64,000 nucleotides of DNA from an uncultured Eubacteriales bacterium (lineage in GTDB: Bacteria > Bacillota > Clostridia > Oscillospirales > Acutalibacteraceae): NCBI GenBank assembly GCA_905198155.1, contig CAJKBQ010000018.1, positions 3,012 through 67,011 of the forward strand, in the 5' to 3' direction. The notes beneath the pieces are model-generated. The model worked only from the letters and a program-made list of their open reading frames with translations. It did not search any database and was not told where the DNA came from. Both the position numbers and the translations under genes were made by a program. Positions within the stretch are counted from its first letter, which is position 1. Every line of letters starts with the position of its first letter. This document shows positions 17,000 to 26,315 of the stretch, piece after piece.

Positions 17000-17865
17000 A
17001 CGGCACCTCCCGTCCGCGCCGCGCCGTGCCGGTCCAGCAGCCGGGCGAGCGCCGCAGCGCATTCGTCCTCCGTCAGCACCGTTTCGGGCAGGTCGTACCC
17101 CTGCTGCCGCAGTTCATACGCCAGCTCCGTGACCTGCGGCACGTCCAGCCGCAGCGCACGCATCCGTTCCACCTGGGAAAACACTTCGCGCGGCGTCCCT
17201 TCCAGTACGGGGCGGCCTTCGTCCATCACAATCACGCGCCCGGCCTGAACGGCCTCGTCCATGTTGTGCGTGATGAGCACGATGGTGATCCCCCGCTCGC
17301 CGTTCAGCCGCCGGACGGTGTCCATCACCTCGCGGCGGCCGCGCGGATCCAGCATAGAGGTCGGCTCGTCCAGCACAATGCAGTCCGGCTGCATCGCCAG
17401 AATCCCGGCGATGGCCACGCGCTGCTTTTGCCCGCCGGACAGCTTGTGCGGCGCGTGGCGGCGGTATTCGTACATATTCACGGCGTGCAGTGCATCGTCC
17501 ACGCGGCGGCGAATCTCGTCCGGCGGCACGCCGAGGTTTTCGGGGCCGAACGCAACGTCCTCTTCCACAATGCTGGCCACCAGCTGGTTGTCCGGGTTTT
17601 GCAGAATCAGCCCGACTTTGGCGCGAATCGCATATTTCTGCGCCTCGTCGGCCGTATCCATTTCTTCCACAAACACTTTGCCGCCCGTGGGCAGCAGCAT
17701 GGCGTTAAAATGCTTGGCCAGCGTCGATTTGCCGCATCCGTTGTGTCCCAGCAGTGCCAGAAATTCGCCGCGCCGGATGTCAATGCACACGTCGTGCAGC
17801 ACGCCGAACGCGTCGTCGGCATCGTATTGAAAATTTATGTGGTCAGTGTGAATAAACGTATCCAT
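16996..17865 (-). CDS. ecfA1: Energy-coupling factor transporter ATPase EcfA1
   Basis: 289 residues. Walker [11 protein letters not shown]-loop [11 protein letters not shown] (the PDNQ form marks EcfA1), signature LSGGQKQR, Walker [14 protein letters not shown] and switch His in LITHNM. Forms the heterodimeric motor with EcfA2 on EcfT. AAGGAG precedes the ATG at 17865, which begins only 5 nt after the methyltransferase stop; longer in-frame extension upstream overlaps that gene and is not used. Confidence 0.92.
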   Translation of the reverse strand: MDTFIHTDHINFQYDADDAFGVLHDVCIDIRRGEFLALLGHNGCGKSTLAKHFNAMLLPTGGKVFVEEMDTADEAQKYAIRAKVGLILQNPDNQLVASIVEEDVAFGPENLGVPPDEIRRRVDDALHAVNMYEYRRHAPHKLSGGQKQRVAIAGILAMQPDCIVLDEPTSMLDPRGRREVMDTVRRLNGERGITIVLITHNMDEAVQAGRVIVMDEGRPVLEGTPREVFSQVERMRALRLDVPQVTELAYELRQQGYDLPETVLTEDECAAALARLLDRHGAARTGGAV

Positions 17866-17870
17866 GGGTT

Positions 17871-18737
17871 TCACTCCTTCGATTGCCAGATCGCCGTGGA
17901 GCCGCACGGCAGCACCATGCCGGTCGCCGTCACCGGCAGACCAATCTCGTCTGCCGACAGTGCGCCGCCGAACTTCGGCCGCAGCAGCGTCCCCAGCAGG
18001 TACGACATCACCGCGGGCGACAGGCCGGTGGTGTAGGAATTCAGCAGGAAAAACAGCGGGCGCGCACTCAGAATCGGCACGCACTGCGACACCAAGCCGT
18101 ACAGCTGCTCCTCCAGCTTCCACACTTCGCCGCCCGGGCCGCGCCCGTACGACGGCGGATCCATCACAATCCCGTCGTACACATTGCCGCGCCGCGCCTC
18201 GCGCTGGACGAATTTCAGGCAGTCGTCCACCAGCCACCGGACGGGGCGGTCGGTCAGGCCGGACTGCTGCGCGTTCTGCCGCGCCCAGGCGACCATGTTT
18301 TTGGCGGCGTCCACATGGCAGACCTCCGCCCCGGCAGCCGCGCACGCACAAGTGGCGCAGCCGGTGTAGGCAAACAGATTCAGCACGCGAACCGGTCGGC
18401 CGGCCGCGCGAATCTTGTCCCGCATCCAGTCCCAGTTGACGGCCTGTTCCGGGAACACGCCGGTGTGCTTAAAGCCCATCGGTTTGAGCTGAAAAGTCAG
18501 CCCGTCGCGCCCGATGCGCCAGCTGTCCGGCATCGGGCGGTACGTCTCCCACCGGCCGCCGCCGGTGGACGATCGGTGATACCGCGCGTGCGCCCGGCGC
18601 CACATCGGGTGGGTTTTGTCGGTGTGCCAGATAATCTGCGGGTCCGGACGGATCAAAATCACGTCGCCCCAGCGTTCCAGCCGTTCGCCGCCGGACGCAT
18701 CCAGCAGCTCATAATCGGTCCATTGTGCAACTCTCAT
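17871..18737 (-). CDS. Class I SAM-dependent methyltransferase, RlmI/YccW-like rRNA type
   Basis: 288 residues. The Rossmann methyltransferase core begins near residue 118 with [28 protein letters not shown] (here split: the glycine-poor NLFAYTG loop and acidic VDAA strand end bind SAM), followed by the catalytic-type motif [11 protein letters not shown]. The NLFAYTG and DPPSYG motifs match the 23S rRNA m5C methyltransferase RlmI group, but the usual N-terminal PUA domain is missing, so the substrate is uncertain. CAGGAG lies about 14 nt before ATG 18737; a TTG at 18770 would extend it by 11 codons. Confidence 0.8.
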   Translation of the reverse strand: MRVAQWTDYELLDASGGERLERWGDVILIRPDPQIIWHTDKTHPMWRRAHARYHRSSTGGGRWETYRPMPDSWRIGRDGLTFQLKPMGFKHTGVFPEQAVNWDWMRDKIRAAGRPVRVLNLFAYTGCATCACAAAGAEVCHVDAAKNMVAWARQNAQQSGLTDRPVRWLVDDCLKFVQREARRGNVYDGIVMDPPSYGRGPGGEVWKLEEQLYGLVSQCVPILSARPLFFLLNSYTTGLSPAVMSYLLGTLLRPKFGGALSADEIGLPVTATGMVLPCGSTAIWQSKE

Positions 18738-18778
18738 TGGCTTCCAAATACTCCTGTAAAATTCAAGCAATCATAATG

Positions 18779-19873
18779 TCAAAACAGCGTCTGCTGCTCC
18801 GGGACGGCCGCCGCACGGGGCGGTTTCAGCCCCAGGTGCAGGTACGCCGCCGGGGTCGCAACCCGTCCGCGCGGCGTCCGCGCCAAAAACCCGATCTGCA
18901 TCAGGTACGGCTCGTAAACGTCCTCAATGGTGACGGATTCTTCGCCGATGACGGCCGAGATCGTTTCCAGTCCCACAGGGCCGCCGCTGTAAAATTCAAT
19001 CATCGCGCGCAGCAGGCGGCGGTCGGTCTTGTCCAGCCCCAGCTCGTCAATTTCCTGCCGTTCAAGTGCGACGCGCGCCACGTCGAGCGAAACGTGTCCG
19101 TCGTTCATCACCTGCGCGAAGTCCCGCACACGTTTGAGCAGGCGGTTCGCGATTCTCGGCGTCCCGCGCGACCGCGACGCGATTTCGAGCGCCGCGTCGG
19201 GGTCGATCTCCATCCCCAAAATCGTCGCGCTGCGGCTGACAATCTGCGCCAGTTCTTCGGGCGTATACATTTCCAGCCGCTCCACCACGCCGAACCGGTC
19301 GCGCAGCGGCGCGGACAATTGCCCGGCGCGCGTAGTCGCGCCAATCAGCGTGAACCGCGGCAGCGGCAGATGATAGCTGGCCGCCATCTGCCCCTTGCCG
19401 GTGATGATGTCGATCGCAAAGTCCTCCATCGCGGGGTACAGGATCTCCTCCACACTGCGCGACAGGCGGTGAATTTCGTCGATGAACAACACGTCGCCGG
19501 GATTCAGGTTGGTCAGCAGCGCCGCCAAATCTCCGGGCTTTTCAATGGCCGGGCCGGAGGTAATCCGGATATTGACGCCCAGCTCGTTCGCGATGATGGC
19601 GGCGAGCGTCGTCTTACCCAGCCCCGGCGGCCCATACAGCAGGACGTGGTCGAGCGATTCTTTGCGCAGCCGCGCCGCTTCGATGAACACGGACAGATTT
19701 TCCTTGACTTTGGACTGGCCGATGTACTCCCGCAGCGTCCGCGGGCGCAGCGGGTTTTCCACTTCGGCGTCCTCCGGGACGTAGTCCGGGCTGGTGATGC
19801 GGTTTTCGTAGTCGGTGTCCAGGTCGTCGGCGCCGACGGTGTGGCTTTGGAATGATTCGTCTGTATATTGCAT
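18779..19873 (-). CDS. ruvB: Holliday junction branch-migration ATPase RuvB
   Basis: 364 residues, slightly longer than usual because of an acidic N-terminal extension of about 40 residues. Then [11 protein letters not shown], Walker [10 protein letters not shown] (from residue 81), Walker [10 protein letters not shown], sensor GATTRAG and the winged-helix C-terminus with [18 protein letters not shown]. It drives branch migration with RuvA at recombination intermediates. AAAGGA precedes the ATG. Third gene of ruvC-ruvA-ruvB. Confidence 0.97.
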   Translation of the reverse strand: MQYTDESFQSHTVGADDLDTDYENRITSPDYVPEDAEVENPLRPRTLREYIGQSKVKENLSVFIEAARLRKESLDHVLLYGPPGLGKTTLAAIIANELGVNIRITSGPAIEKPGDLAALLTNLNPGDVLFIDEIHRLSRSVEEILYPAMEDFAIDIITGKGQMAASYHLPLPRFTLIGATTRAGQLSAPLRDRFGVVERLEMYTPEELAQIVSRSATILGMEIDPDAALEIASRSRGTPRIANRLLKRVRDFAQVMNDGHVSLDVARVALERQEIDELGLDKTDRRLLRAMIEFYSGGPVGLETISAVIGEESVTIEDVYEPYLMQIGFLARTPRGRVATPAAYLHLGLKPPRAAAVPEQQTLF

Positions 19874-19906
19874 GGCGTATTCCGTTCCTTTCGTGTGGAT
19901 GGACTG

Positions 19907-20512
19907 TTACAGTCGGGCGGCCATCGACCGCAGCGCCTGGCGAATCAGTTCCTCGGTGGGGAGCGCGCTGTCCAGCCGGGCGACGGCTTCGGCGGCCTCG
20001 GCCGGGGTGTATCCCAGCACCGTCAGCGCGTTGATGGCTTCGGCGGCGTGCGCCGAAGCGCTGGGTACGCCCACGCCGGACGGCACAGCCGCATCGGACG
20101 GTGCGCCGAGCTTTTTGACCTTGTCTTTCAGTTCCAGCACAATGCGCTGCGCCAGCTTGGGACCGACGCCGGGCGCGCGGGTGAGCGATTTGTAATCGCC
20201 GCCGCCCACGCACATCGCCACCTGCTCCGGCGCGAGCGACGACAGAATGCTCAGCCCGGCCTTCGCGCCGACGCCGGTGACGCCGGTCAGCATCCGGAAG
20301 CACGACAGTTCCGTCCGGCTGGCAAAGCCGAACAGCTCCATCGCATCGTCGCGCACGTTGAGCAGCGTGTACAGCATCGCTTCCCCGCCCGTCGGCGGCA
20401 GCTGGCGCAGCGTGTTCATCGTGGTCTGGCACCGGAACGCGACGCCGCCGCATTCCACAATCGCCGCGCCCGGCTCGGTGGCAATCAATTTTCCGCGTAC
20501 ACTGTATATCAT
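19907..20512 (-). CDS. ruvA: Holliday junction DNA-binding protein RuvA
   Basis: 201 residues. N-terminal OB fold starts MIYSVRGKLI; helix-hairpin-helix motifs read GVTGVGAKAGLSILS and APGVGPKLAQRIVLELKDK; a flexible Ala/Ser linker joins the C-terminal RuvB-binding three-helix domain (YTPAEAAEAVARL). The ATG at 20512 gives the standard RuvA N-terminus; in-frame codons upstream to 20539 precede a GGAG ribosome site and are not used. Confidence 0.95.
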   Translation of the reverse strand: MIYSVRGKLIATEPGAAIVECGGVAFRCQTTMNTLRQLPPTGGEAMLYTLLNVRDDAMELFGFASRTELSCFRMLTGVTGVGAKAGLSILSSLAPEQVAMCVGGGDYKSLTRAPGVGPKLAQRIVLELKDKVKKLGAPSDAAVPSGVGVPSASAHAAEAINALTVLGYTPAEAAEAVARLDSALPTEELIRQALRSMAARL

Positions 20513-20535
20513 AACATTCGCACTCCGTTCTTTCT

Positions 20536-21042
20536 TCAAAATACACCGGCCGTCAGCGACTTGCGCAGGCGCGTGCCGGCGGCCTGCCCGTGGCAGATGG
20601 CAATGGCCAGCGCGTCGGCGGTATCGTCCGGGCGGGGCACCGCCCGCAGGTGCAGCAGGCGGCGCGTCATCTCCATCACCTGCGGCTTTTCGGCGCGTCC
20701 GTACCCCGTAACAGCCGTTTTCACCTGCAGCGGCGTGTACTCAAACACCGGAACGCCGTGCTGCGACGCCGTCAGCAGGATCACGCCGCGCGCCTCCGCC
20801 ACGCCGATGCCGGTGGTTTTGTTGGTGTTGAAATACAGCTTTTCCACCGCCATCGCGTCCGGATGCCACTTCTCCATCAGGTGCGTCATATTGCGGTAAA
20901 TCACTTCCAGCCGCCCCGGAAAATCCTGGTCGGCGTCGGTGAGAATCGCCCCGTATTCAATCGGGATAAACCGGCCGCGCTCCGGCCGGATCAAGCCGAA
21001 CCCGATGATCGCATACCCCGGATCAATCCCAAGAATCACCAT
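20536..21042 (-). CDS. ruvC: Crossover junction endodeoxyribonuclease RuvC
   Basis: 168 residues. RNase H-like resolvase: first catalytic Asp in ILGIDPG, Glu in AVEKLYFNTNKTT, and the C-terminal acidic pair in DDTADALAIAICH. It cuts Holliday junctions after RuvAB branch migration. AGGAGGTG lies 7 nt upstream of ATG 21042. First gene of the ten-gene minus-strand operon. Confidence 0.96.
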   Translation of the reverse strand: MVILGIDPGYAIIGFGLIRPERGRFIPIEYGAILTDADQDFPGRLEVIYRNMTHLMEKWHPDAMAVEKLYFNTNKTTGIGVAEARGVILLTASQHGVPVFEYTPLQVKTAVTGYGRAEKPQVMEMTRRLLHLRAVPRPDDTADALAIAICHGQAAGTRLRKSLTAGVF

Positions 21043-21074
21043 ACTTTGCACCTCCTGCGGCATACTTGATATAT

Positions 21075-21103
21075 AGTATAGCACAAAAAGCCGCGCGGGG
21101 CAA
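21075..21103 (-). promoter_or_regulatory. Promoter of the ruvC-to-trmO operon
   Basis: TTGCCC (21098-21103), 17-nt spacer, TGTGC-TATACT with -10 at 21075-21080, about 35 nt before ruvC. Confidence 0.8.
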
Positions 21104-21196
21104 TGACTTCGGACGAATTTGCATCGATTCTGCGCGAAAAAACCGGCGGCGGATAAAGTTTCCGCCGGTTTGCGCGGAAAATTTGCACGCGCCGTA

Positions 21197-21225
21197 TTGT
21201 ATTTTCGGCAAAAAACCAGTATAAT
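21197..21225 (+). promoter_or_regulatory. Promoter of the membrane protein-cvpA-clpE operon
   Basis: TTGTAT (21197-21202), 17-nt spacer, TATAAT (21220-21225). Confidence 0.8.
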
Positions 21226-21269
21226 GGTAGTATTGATTTTTCAGAAAGCAAAGGAGTTCGCAAAATGCC

Positions 21270-21989
21270 ATGAATATCATGATCGATTTGATTTTATGCA
21301 TATTGGCGGTTGCAGTGCTGGTGAGTATGCTGTGCAAAAACACGATTGTGGCCATCGCACGGTTCTGCGCACTGGTCATCGCCGTAACGGCGGCGACGCT
21401 GGCAGCGCCCCCGCTGGCCAAAGCGGCCGCACCGGCGTTGGATTCGCTGGACTTTTACCGCGCGTCCGCCGTCGCCGATCTGGCCGATCTGGCCGAAGTG
21501 CGGCAGCTGCGGACGTCGGCGCTGACGCTGGCGCAGATTGATGTGGACACGCTCATGCAGCAAAAGCCCGACCAGACGGCGGCGCTGCTCGCGCAGTACG
21601 GTACCGACCGGGCGACGGTGGAAACTGCCATCCGGCCGGCGGACGACCGCCCCGCCGCCTTCGTCCGTGCAATGACGCAGACGCCGTGGTGCGCCGCCGT
21701 AGAGGCCATTCTGTTTTTGGCGCTGATTGCCGTGCTGTACGCCGTGCTGGTCGCGGTGTTCCGCGCGCTGCTGTATCACTTTTTCCCGAAAGACAAAAAA
21801 CGCAAAGTGCCGGTGCTGACGGGCCTGTTCGCGCTGCTGTCGGTGGGCATTGTCGTCGCATACATCGCCGTGCCGGTGCTGGAACACTTTGCGCCGTACG
21901 GCATCGGAATTCTGAAAACCATGCGGCTGGACGAAGCGTGCGCGCAGTCCATGCTGTTCGGCTGGTGCCGAAAACTTTACATCCTGTAA
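21270..21989 (+). CDS. Membrane protein of unknown function (CvpA-like topology)
   Basis: 239 residues. An N-terminal helix pair (about residues 5-50), a hydrophilic loop of about 90 residues, then two further helices (about 145-170 and 185-208) and a short cytoplasmic tail. No known family is obvious, but the layout and its position immediately before a CvpA-family gene suggest a diverged relative or partner. AAAGGAG lies 13 nt before ATG 21270; an ATG at 21264 in another frame reaches a stop at once. It is 11 nt from the next gene. Confidence 0.7.
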   Translation: MNIMIDLILCILAVAVLVSMLCKNTIVAIARFCALVIAVTAATLAAPPLAKAAAPALDSLDFYRASAVADLADLAEVRQLRTSALTLAQIDVDTLMQQKPDQTAALLAQYGTDRATVETAIRPADDRPAAFVRAMTQTPWCAAVEAILFLALIAVLYAVLVAVFRALLYHFFPKDKKRKVPVLTGLFALLSVGIVVAYIAVPVLEHFAPYGIGILKTMRLDEACAQSMLFGWCRKLYIL

Positions 21990-22000
21990 GGAGTGAACGA

Positions 22001-22723
22001 ATGATGAACTGGATTTTGGACGGCGGCATCGTCGTGCTGGCGGTGCTGTTGATTTGGATCGGGCACCGGCGCGGTGCGATCCGCTCCGTGATTGAATTTG
22101 TCGGCTGGATCGCCGCGCTGTTGGCGGCGGCGCTGCTGGGCCGCCCGGCGGCGGACTGGGTGTTCGCAACGTTTCTGCGCGGCGGGCTGGTGACGAAGTT
22201 TGAGCAGGTGATCTCCGAATCGGTCGGCGCATCGGCAGCCGACCGCGTGACGGCCATTTCCGACGCGCTGCCGGAATATGTACGCCGGTTCCTGAACGGC
22301 GAGTCGCTGGCAACGCAGATTCGCGAAGCGGCCGACGCCGGCGCGGCCAACGGCGCGCAGATTCTGGTAGATCAGGTGGTCGGCCCGGTGCTGACGATGG
22401 TTTTGCAGGCGGTGGTCACGGTGCTGCTGTTTGTCGCCGTGCTGCTGGTGTTCCGGCTGATCGCGCGTGCAGGCGACTGGATCGCCCGGCTGCCGGTGCT
22501 GCATCAGCTGAATCAGGCGCTGGGCGCGATCTTCGGCGCGGCCAAAGCGGCGCTGCTGATCTTGCTGGCGGCTGCCGCGCTGCGCGCCAGCGCACCGCTG
22601 ATTCCCGCAGACGGCGCATTGGGCGCCGACCGCATCGGGCAGACGGTGGTGCTGAACTGGATATATACACACAACCCGCTGTACGACTTTTTTGCGCCGA
22701 GCACGGCCGAAAACGCAGCGTAA
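22001..22723 (+). CDS. CvpA family membrane protein
   Basis: 240 residues. Starts [25 protein letters not shown], a helix followed by the G-x-R-R-G turn and [15 protein letters not shown], the characteristic CvpA beginning; further helices lie around residues 130-155 and 170-200. CvpA proteins (named for colicin V production) influence secretion and envelope traits, but the molecular role is not settled. AAGGAG lies 7 nt upstream. Co-transcribed with the preceding membrane protein and clpE. Confidence 0.8.
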   Translation: MMNWILDGGIVVLAVLLIWIGHRRGAIRSVIEFVGWIAALLAAALLGRPAADWVFATFLRGGLVTKFEQVISESVGASAADRVTAISDALPEYVRRFLNGESLATQIREAADAGAANGAQILVDQVVGPVLTMVLQAVVTVLLFVAVLLVFRLIARAGDWIARLPVLHQLNQALGAIFGAAKAALLILLAAAALRASAPLIPADGALGADRIGQTVVLNWIYTHNPLYDFFAPSTAENAA

Positions 22724-22747
22724 GCGTGAAAGGAAGGATCAGAATAT

Positions 22748-25099
22748 ATGCTTTGTTCCAGATGCAAAAAACGGCTGGCCGTGGTGTTCGTCGCAATCGG
22801 AAACGATCCGAAGCCGCAGGGGCTTTGCACGGTGTGCGCCAAAGAACTGGGACTGACCCAGGTCACCGATTTGATGGATAAAATGGGCATCACGGACGAC
22901 ATGGTAGAAGAAGCCAACGAGCAGTTGTCCGAAATGATGAAAGGCGACGACCCGACGGGTCTGTTCGCATTTTTGAAAAACGACGCGGACGGCGACGGCG
23001 ACTCCGACGGCACCGACGCGCCCGACTCCGACGGCGAAGGGTTTGAAATGGGCGGCACGCCAACATTCCCGGAGCATTTGCGGAAGTTCATCGACGCCAT
23101 GCGCCGGGACGACGCAGCCGATGCGCAGCGTGCGGCGCAGTCCGCAGAGCCGCCGCGCACCGCCAAACGCGAAGCGCCGCCCAAGCGCAAATATATCCGC
23201 GCGTACTGCGAAAACCTGACCGAAAAGGCGCGCAGCGGCAAGCTGGACGCCGTAATCGGCCGCAACAAGGAAATCGCGCGCGTCATCCAGATTCTGAGCC
23301 GCCGGACGAAAAACAACCCGTGCCTGATCGGCGAGCCGGGCGTCGGCAAAACCGCCATCGCGGAAGGGCTGGCGCTGCGGATTGCAGCGGGCGACGTGCC
23401 GATCCAGCTGCAGGACAAAGAAGTGCAGCTGCTGGACCTCACGGCGCTGGTCGCCGGCACGCAGTTCCGCGGACAGTTTGAAAGCCGGATCAAAGGCCTG
23501 GTCAACGAAGTCCGCGAGGCGGGCAATATCATCCTGTTCATCGACGAGGTGCACAACCTGGTCGGCGCAGGCGACTCCGAAGGGTCGATGAACGCCGCCA
23601 ATATGCTGAAACCGGCGCTGTCCCGCGGCGAAATCCAGGTCATCGGCGCAACGACGTTCACCGAGTACCGCAAATATATCGAGAAAGACTCCGCGCTGGA
23701 ACGCCGCTTCCAAACGGTCAGCGTCAACGAACCGTCGATCGACGACACGGTGCAGATTCTGAAAGGCATCAAAGGGTACTACGAAACGTTCCACCGGGTG
23801 CATATCTCCGACGCGCTGCTGCGGAAAACGGTGGTGCTGTCCGAGCGGTATATCACCGACCGCTTCCTGCCGGATAAGGCGATCGACCTGCTGGACGAAG
23901 CCTGCACCTGCGCCGCGCTGCGCGCGCCGGAGCTGAAAGCGCTGGATCAGGCGGAGCTGGCGCTGAAAGCGGCCAAAACGGCCGAAGAAAGCGCCGCCGC
24001 CGAAGACCCGATCGATTACGAGAAAGTCGCGAAACTGCGCGCCGAATCCGCCCAGCTGGCGCAGCGCACCGAGCAGCTGCGCCCGGCCGCCGAAAGCGTC
24101 CAGGTGACGGACGGCGATCTGGCGCAGATTCTCACGCTGTGGACGGGGATCCCGACGGAGAAAATTCAGGCCGGCGAGCTGCGGCAGCTGAACCATCTGG
24201 AGGACGACCTGAAAAAGAAAATCGTCGGACAGGACGAAGCCGTCGACGCGCTGGCGGCCGCCGTGCGGCGCAGCCGGCTGCAGCTCAGCCCGCGCCGCCG
24301 CCCGGCGTCGTTCATCTTCGTGGGGCCGACGGGCGTCGGCAAAACGGAGCTGGTGAAAGCGCTGTCCGCCGAACTGTTCGACACGCCGGAAACGCTGATC
24401 CGGCTGGATATGTCGGAGTATATGGAAAAGCACTCCGTGTCCAAGATCATCGGGTCGCCGCCGGGCTACGTCGGGTACGACGAAGCCGGTCAGGTGACGG
24501 AAAAAGTGCGCCGGCATCCGTATTCAGTGCTGCTGTTCGACGAGATCGAAAAAGCGCACCCGGACGTGCTGAACATCCTGCTCCAAATTCTGGACGAAGG
24601 GCGTATCACCGACGCGCAGGGGCGGCTGGTGAATTTTGAGCACACCGTCATCGTGATGACGTCCAACGCGGGGAGCGACCGCGCTGAAAACCTCCTGGGT
24701 TTCGGCCAAACGGTGGAGGACGCGACGCGCGAAAAAGCGATGCGGGCGCTGCGGGAATTCCTGCGGCCGGAGTTCCTCAGCCGGGTGGACGACGTGATCG
24801 TGTTCCGGGCGCTGGACGAAACGGATTTTGAAGCGATTGCCAAGCTGGTGCTGAACGAATACAAAACCGCGCTGCAAGAAAAGGCCATCACGTTCGTGTT
24901 CGACGACGCGTCGGCCAAATTGATCGCGTCGGCGACGTTCGGCGGCAAAAGCGGCGCGCGCGGCGTGCGGGCCTATATCCGCCGCCATGTGGAGGATCCG
25001 CTGGCCGAGCTGCTGATCGCGCAGGGCGAAGAATCGGTGACGGGCGTCAGCCTGTCGGTGACGCCGGACGGCAAAGAATTGGCGCTGGCGACAATTTAA
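22748..25099 (+). CDS. clpE: ClpE-type AAA+ unfoldase with N-terminal zinc finger
   Basis: 783 residues. An N-terminal zinc finger (Cys3, Cys6, Cys27, Cys30), an acidic linker, then two AAA+ modules: Walker A GEPGVGKT at about residue 195 and GPTGVGKTE at about 526, Walker B LFIDEVHN and [12 protein letters not shown], arginine finger regions and a short coiled coil between them. The tripeptide region LLGFG in the second module matches the ClpP-docking loop of Clp ATPases, so it probably feeds substrates to ClpP. The zinc finger marks ClpE rather than ClpC. ctsR and mcsB, often linked to clp genes, are absent here. Confidence 0.88.
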   Translation: MLCSRCKKRLAVVFVAIGNDPKPQGLCTVCAKELGLTQVTDLMDKMGITDDMVEEANEQLSEMMKGDDPTGLFAFLKNDADGDGDSDGTDAPDSDGEGFEMGGTPTFPEHLRKFIDAMRRDDAADAQRAAQSAEPPRTAKREAPPKRKYIRAYCENLTEKARSGKLDAVIGRNKEIARVIQILSRRTKNNPCLIGEPGVGKTAIAEGLALRIAAGDVPIQLQDKEVQLLDLTALVAGTQFRGQFESRIKGLVNEVREAGNIILFIDEVHNLVGAGDSEGSMNAANMLKPALSRGEIQVIGATTFTEYRKYIEKDSALERRFQTVSVNEPSIDDTVQILKGIKGYYETFHRVHISDALLRKTVVLSERYITDRFLPDKAIDLLDEACTCAALRAPELKALDQAELALKAAKTAEESAAAEDPIDYEKVAKLRAESAQLAQRTEQLRPAAESVQVTDGDLAQILTLWTGIPTEKIQAGELRQLNHLEDDLKKKIVGQDEAVDALAAAVRRSRLQLSPRRRPASFIFVGPTGVGKTELVKALSAELFDTPETLIRLDMSEYMEKHSVSKIIGSPPGYVGYDEAGQVTEKVRRHPYSVLLFDEIEKAHPDVLNILLQILDEGRITDAQGRLVNFEHTVIVMTSNAGSDRAENLLGFGQTVEDATREKAMRALREFLRPEFLSRVDDVIVFRALDETDFEAIAKLVLNEYKTALQEKAITFVFDDASAKLIASATFGGKSGARGVRAYIRRHVEDPLAELLIAQGEESVTGVSLSVTPDGKELALATI

Positions 25100-25115
25100 G
25101 GGTAAAACAAAAATG

Positions 25116-25149
25116 AAAAGTGAAGAAGTATTGGAACTTCTTCACTTTT
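25116..25149 (+). terminator. Terminator after clpE
   Basis: Fourteen-base stem AAAAGTGAAGAAGT/ACTTCTTCACTTTT around ATTGGA, ending in a T-run. Confidence 0.9.
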
Positions 25150-25176
25150 TTGATTGAACAAAAGGAACGGACTGCA

Positions 25177-25710
25177 ATGAATGAATTTCCGATGATCCGG
25201 CCGGCAACTGCGGACGATATCCCGGCGGTGGCAAAGCTGTATGACAAAATCCACGCAGAAGAACGCGCCGGGCGCACAACAACCGGCTGGCTGGCCGGCA
25301 TCTATCCGGTGCAGGCGACGGCCGAAGCGGCGCTGGCGCGCGGCGAGCTGTTTGTGTACGACGACGGGCAGATTCGGGCGTCGTATATTCTGAACCAAAC
25401 GCAGGTGGACGTTTACGCCGGTGCGCCGTGGGCGGTGGACGCCCCGGACGACCGGGTGATGGTGCTGCACACGCTGGTGGTGGATCCCGCCGCGTCCGGC
25501 CGCGGCATTGGCCGGACGATGGTCGCGTACTACGAAGCGTTTGCGCGGGCGCACGGCTGCGCCGATTTGCGGATGGACACCAATGCGCGCAACAAAGCGG
25601 CGCGGCACTTGTACGGAAAACTGGGGTACCGCGAAATTGGGATTGTGCCGTGCGCGTTTAACGGGATTCCGGGGGTGGATCTGGTACTGCTGGAAAAACC
25701 GATCGTATGA
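25177..25710 (+). CDS. GNAT-family N-acetyltransferase
   Basis: 177 residues. GNAT fold: IRPATADDIPAVAKLYDKI start, central strand MVLHTLVVDP, acetyl-CoA loop SGRGIGRTMV (the R/Q-x-x-G-x-G/A motif), and the C-terminal NKAARHLYGKLGYREIG. Substrate unknown. AAAGGA lies 10 nt before ATG 25177; codons upstream to 25120 run through the preceding terminator and are rejected as start. Overlaps the next gene by ATGA. Confidence 0.85.
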   Translation: MNEFPMIRPATADDIPAVAKLYDKIHAEERAGRTTTGWLAGIYPVQATAEAALARGELFVYDDGQIRASYILNQTQVDVYAGAPWAVDAPDDRVMVLHTLVVDPAASGRGIGRTMVAYYEAFARAHGCADLRMDTNARNKAARHLYGKLGYREIGIVPCAFNGIPGVDLVLLEKPIV

Positions 25711-26108
25711 CAGTTACAAAAATTTTCCGGTTGACGGAACGTGCCAAGGAAATGCGTAAAAATATGACGCCCGAAGAACAAAAACTGTGGTACGGATTTC
25801 TGCGTAATTATCCGGTACGGATTGCACGTCAGCGGATCATTCATTCGTATATTGCGGATTTTTACTGTTCCGCAGCAAAACCGGTGATTGAAGTGGACGT
25901 TTCGCAGCACTATTCAGCACAAGGGCTGGCATACGATGCAGAACGTACAGCCGTCTTTCCGGGATTCGGAATTCGGGTAATTCGATTTACCAACGGTGAA
26001 GTTCGGGGACTGTTTCAAGATGTGTGCAATCGGATTGATGATGCGATTCAGGAAAATATTGCGCGCGTGGAAGCGGAGAAGCAAGTGATAGAGCGGGAAT
26101 GCAGATGA
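25707..26108 (+). CDS. DUF559-domain protein (Vsr/restriction-endonuclease-like fold)
   Basis: 133 residues. Begins with a short helix then NMTPEEQKLWYGFLRN (usual LRxxMTxAExxLWxxLR motif), RQRIIHSYIADFYC, VIEVDVSQHY and FGIRVIRFTNGEV; these match DUF559, related to very-short-patch-repair nucleases. The catalytic-type acidic residues (D in IADFYC, E and D in IEVD) are retained, while the common DGxxH turn is altered to DVSQH. Biological role unknown. Start overlaps the acetyltransferase stop as ATGA. Confidence 0.82.
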   Translation: MTVTKIFRLTERAKEMRKNMTPEEQKLWYGFLRNYPVRIARQRIIHSYIADFYCSAAKPVIEVDVSQHYSAQGLAYDAERTAVFPGFGIRVIRFTNGEVRGLFQDVCNRIDDAIQENIARVEAEKQVIERECR

Positions 26109-26211
26109 AGATTTGGCGATTTTAGCGCTCCTGCGCCTTACTGGCAGGTCTGCGTCCCAGGCGCACAATCTGTGGCCGAACTTACGAGCGGGGAAGCCTC
26201 TGTTCGTTAAG

Positions 26212-26255
26212 GTGAAGAATATTCACCACATATTTGTAGTGTGAAGAATATTCAC
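26212..26255. repeat. Two copies of GTGAAGAATATTCAC
   Basis: Identical 15-mers at 26212-26226 and 26241-26255, start to start 29 bp. Each has GTGAA/TTCAC arms around GAATA and could fold as a small hairpin or be a paired protein site. They lie between two convergent genes, so a promoter role is unlikely. Confidence 0.6.
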
Positions 26256-26269
26256 AACCCAACGCAGCA

Positions 26270-26295
26270 AAACCGGCCTTTTGGGAGGCCGGTTT
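26270..26295. terminator. Terminator between convergent DUF559 and cassette 2
   Basis: AAACCGGCC (26270-26278) pairs with GGCCGGTTT (26287-26295); on the minus strand it ends in TTTT, serving the lipoprotein gene at 26316. Confidence 0.8.
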
Positions 26296-26315
26296 GCGTT
26301 GGTTTGATTGGAAGC

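Noticed and set aside
16265..17248. Long plus-strand frames opposite the ecf genes
   Set aside because: Antisense shadows of highly biased GC-rich coding sequence; His/Gln/Arg-rich translations with no domain.
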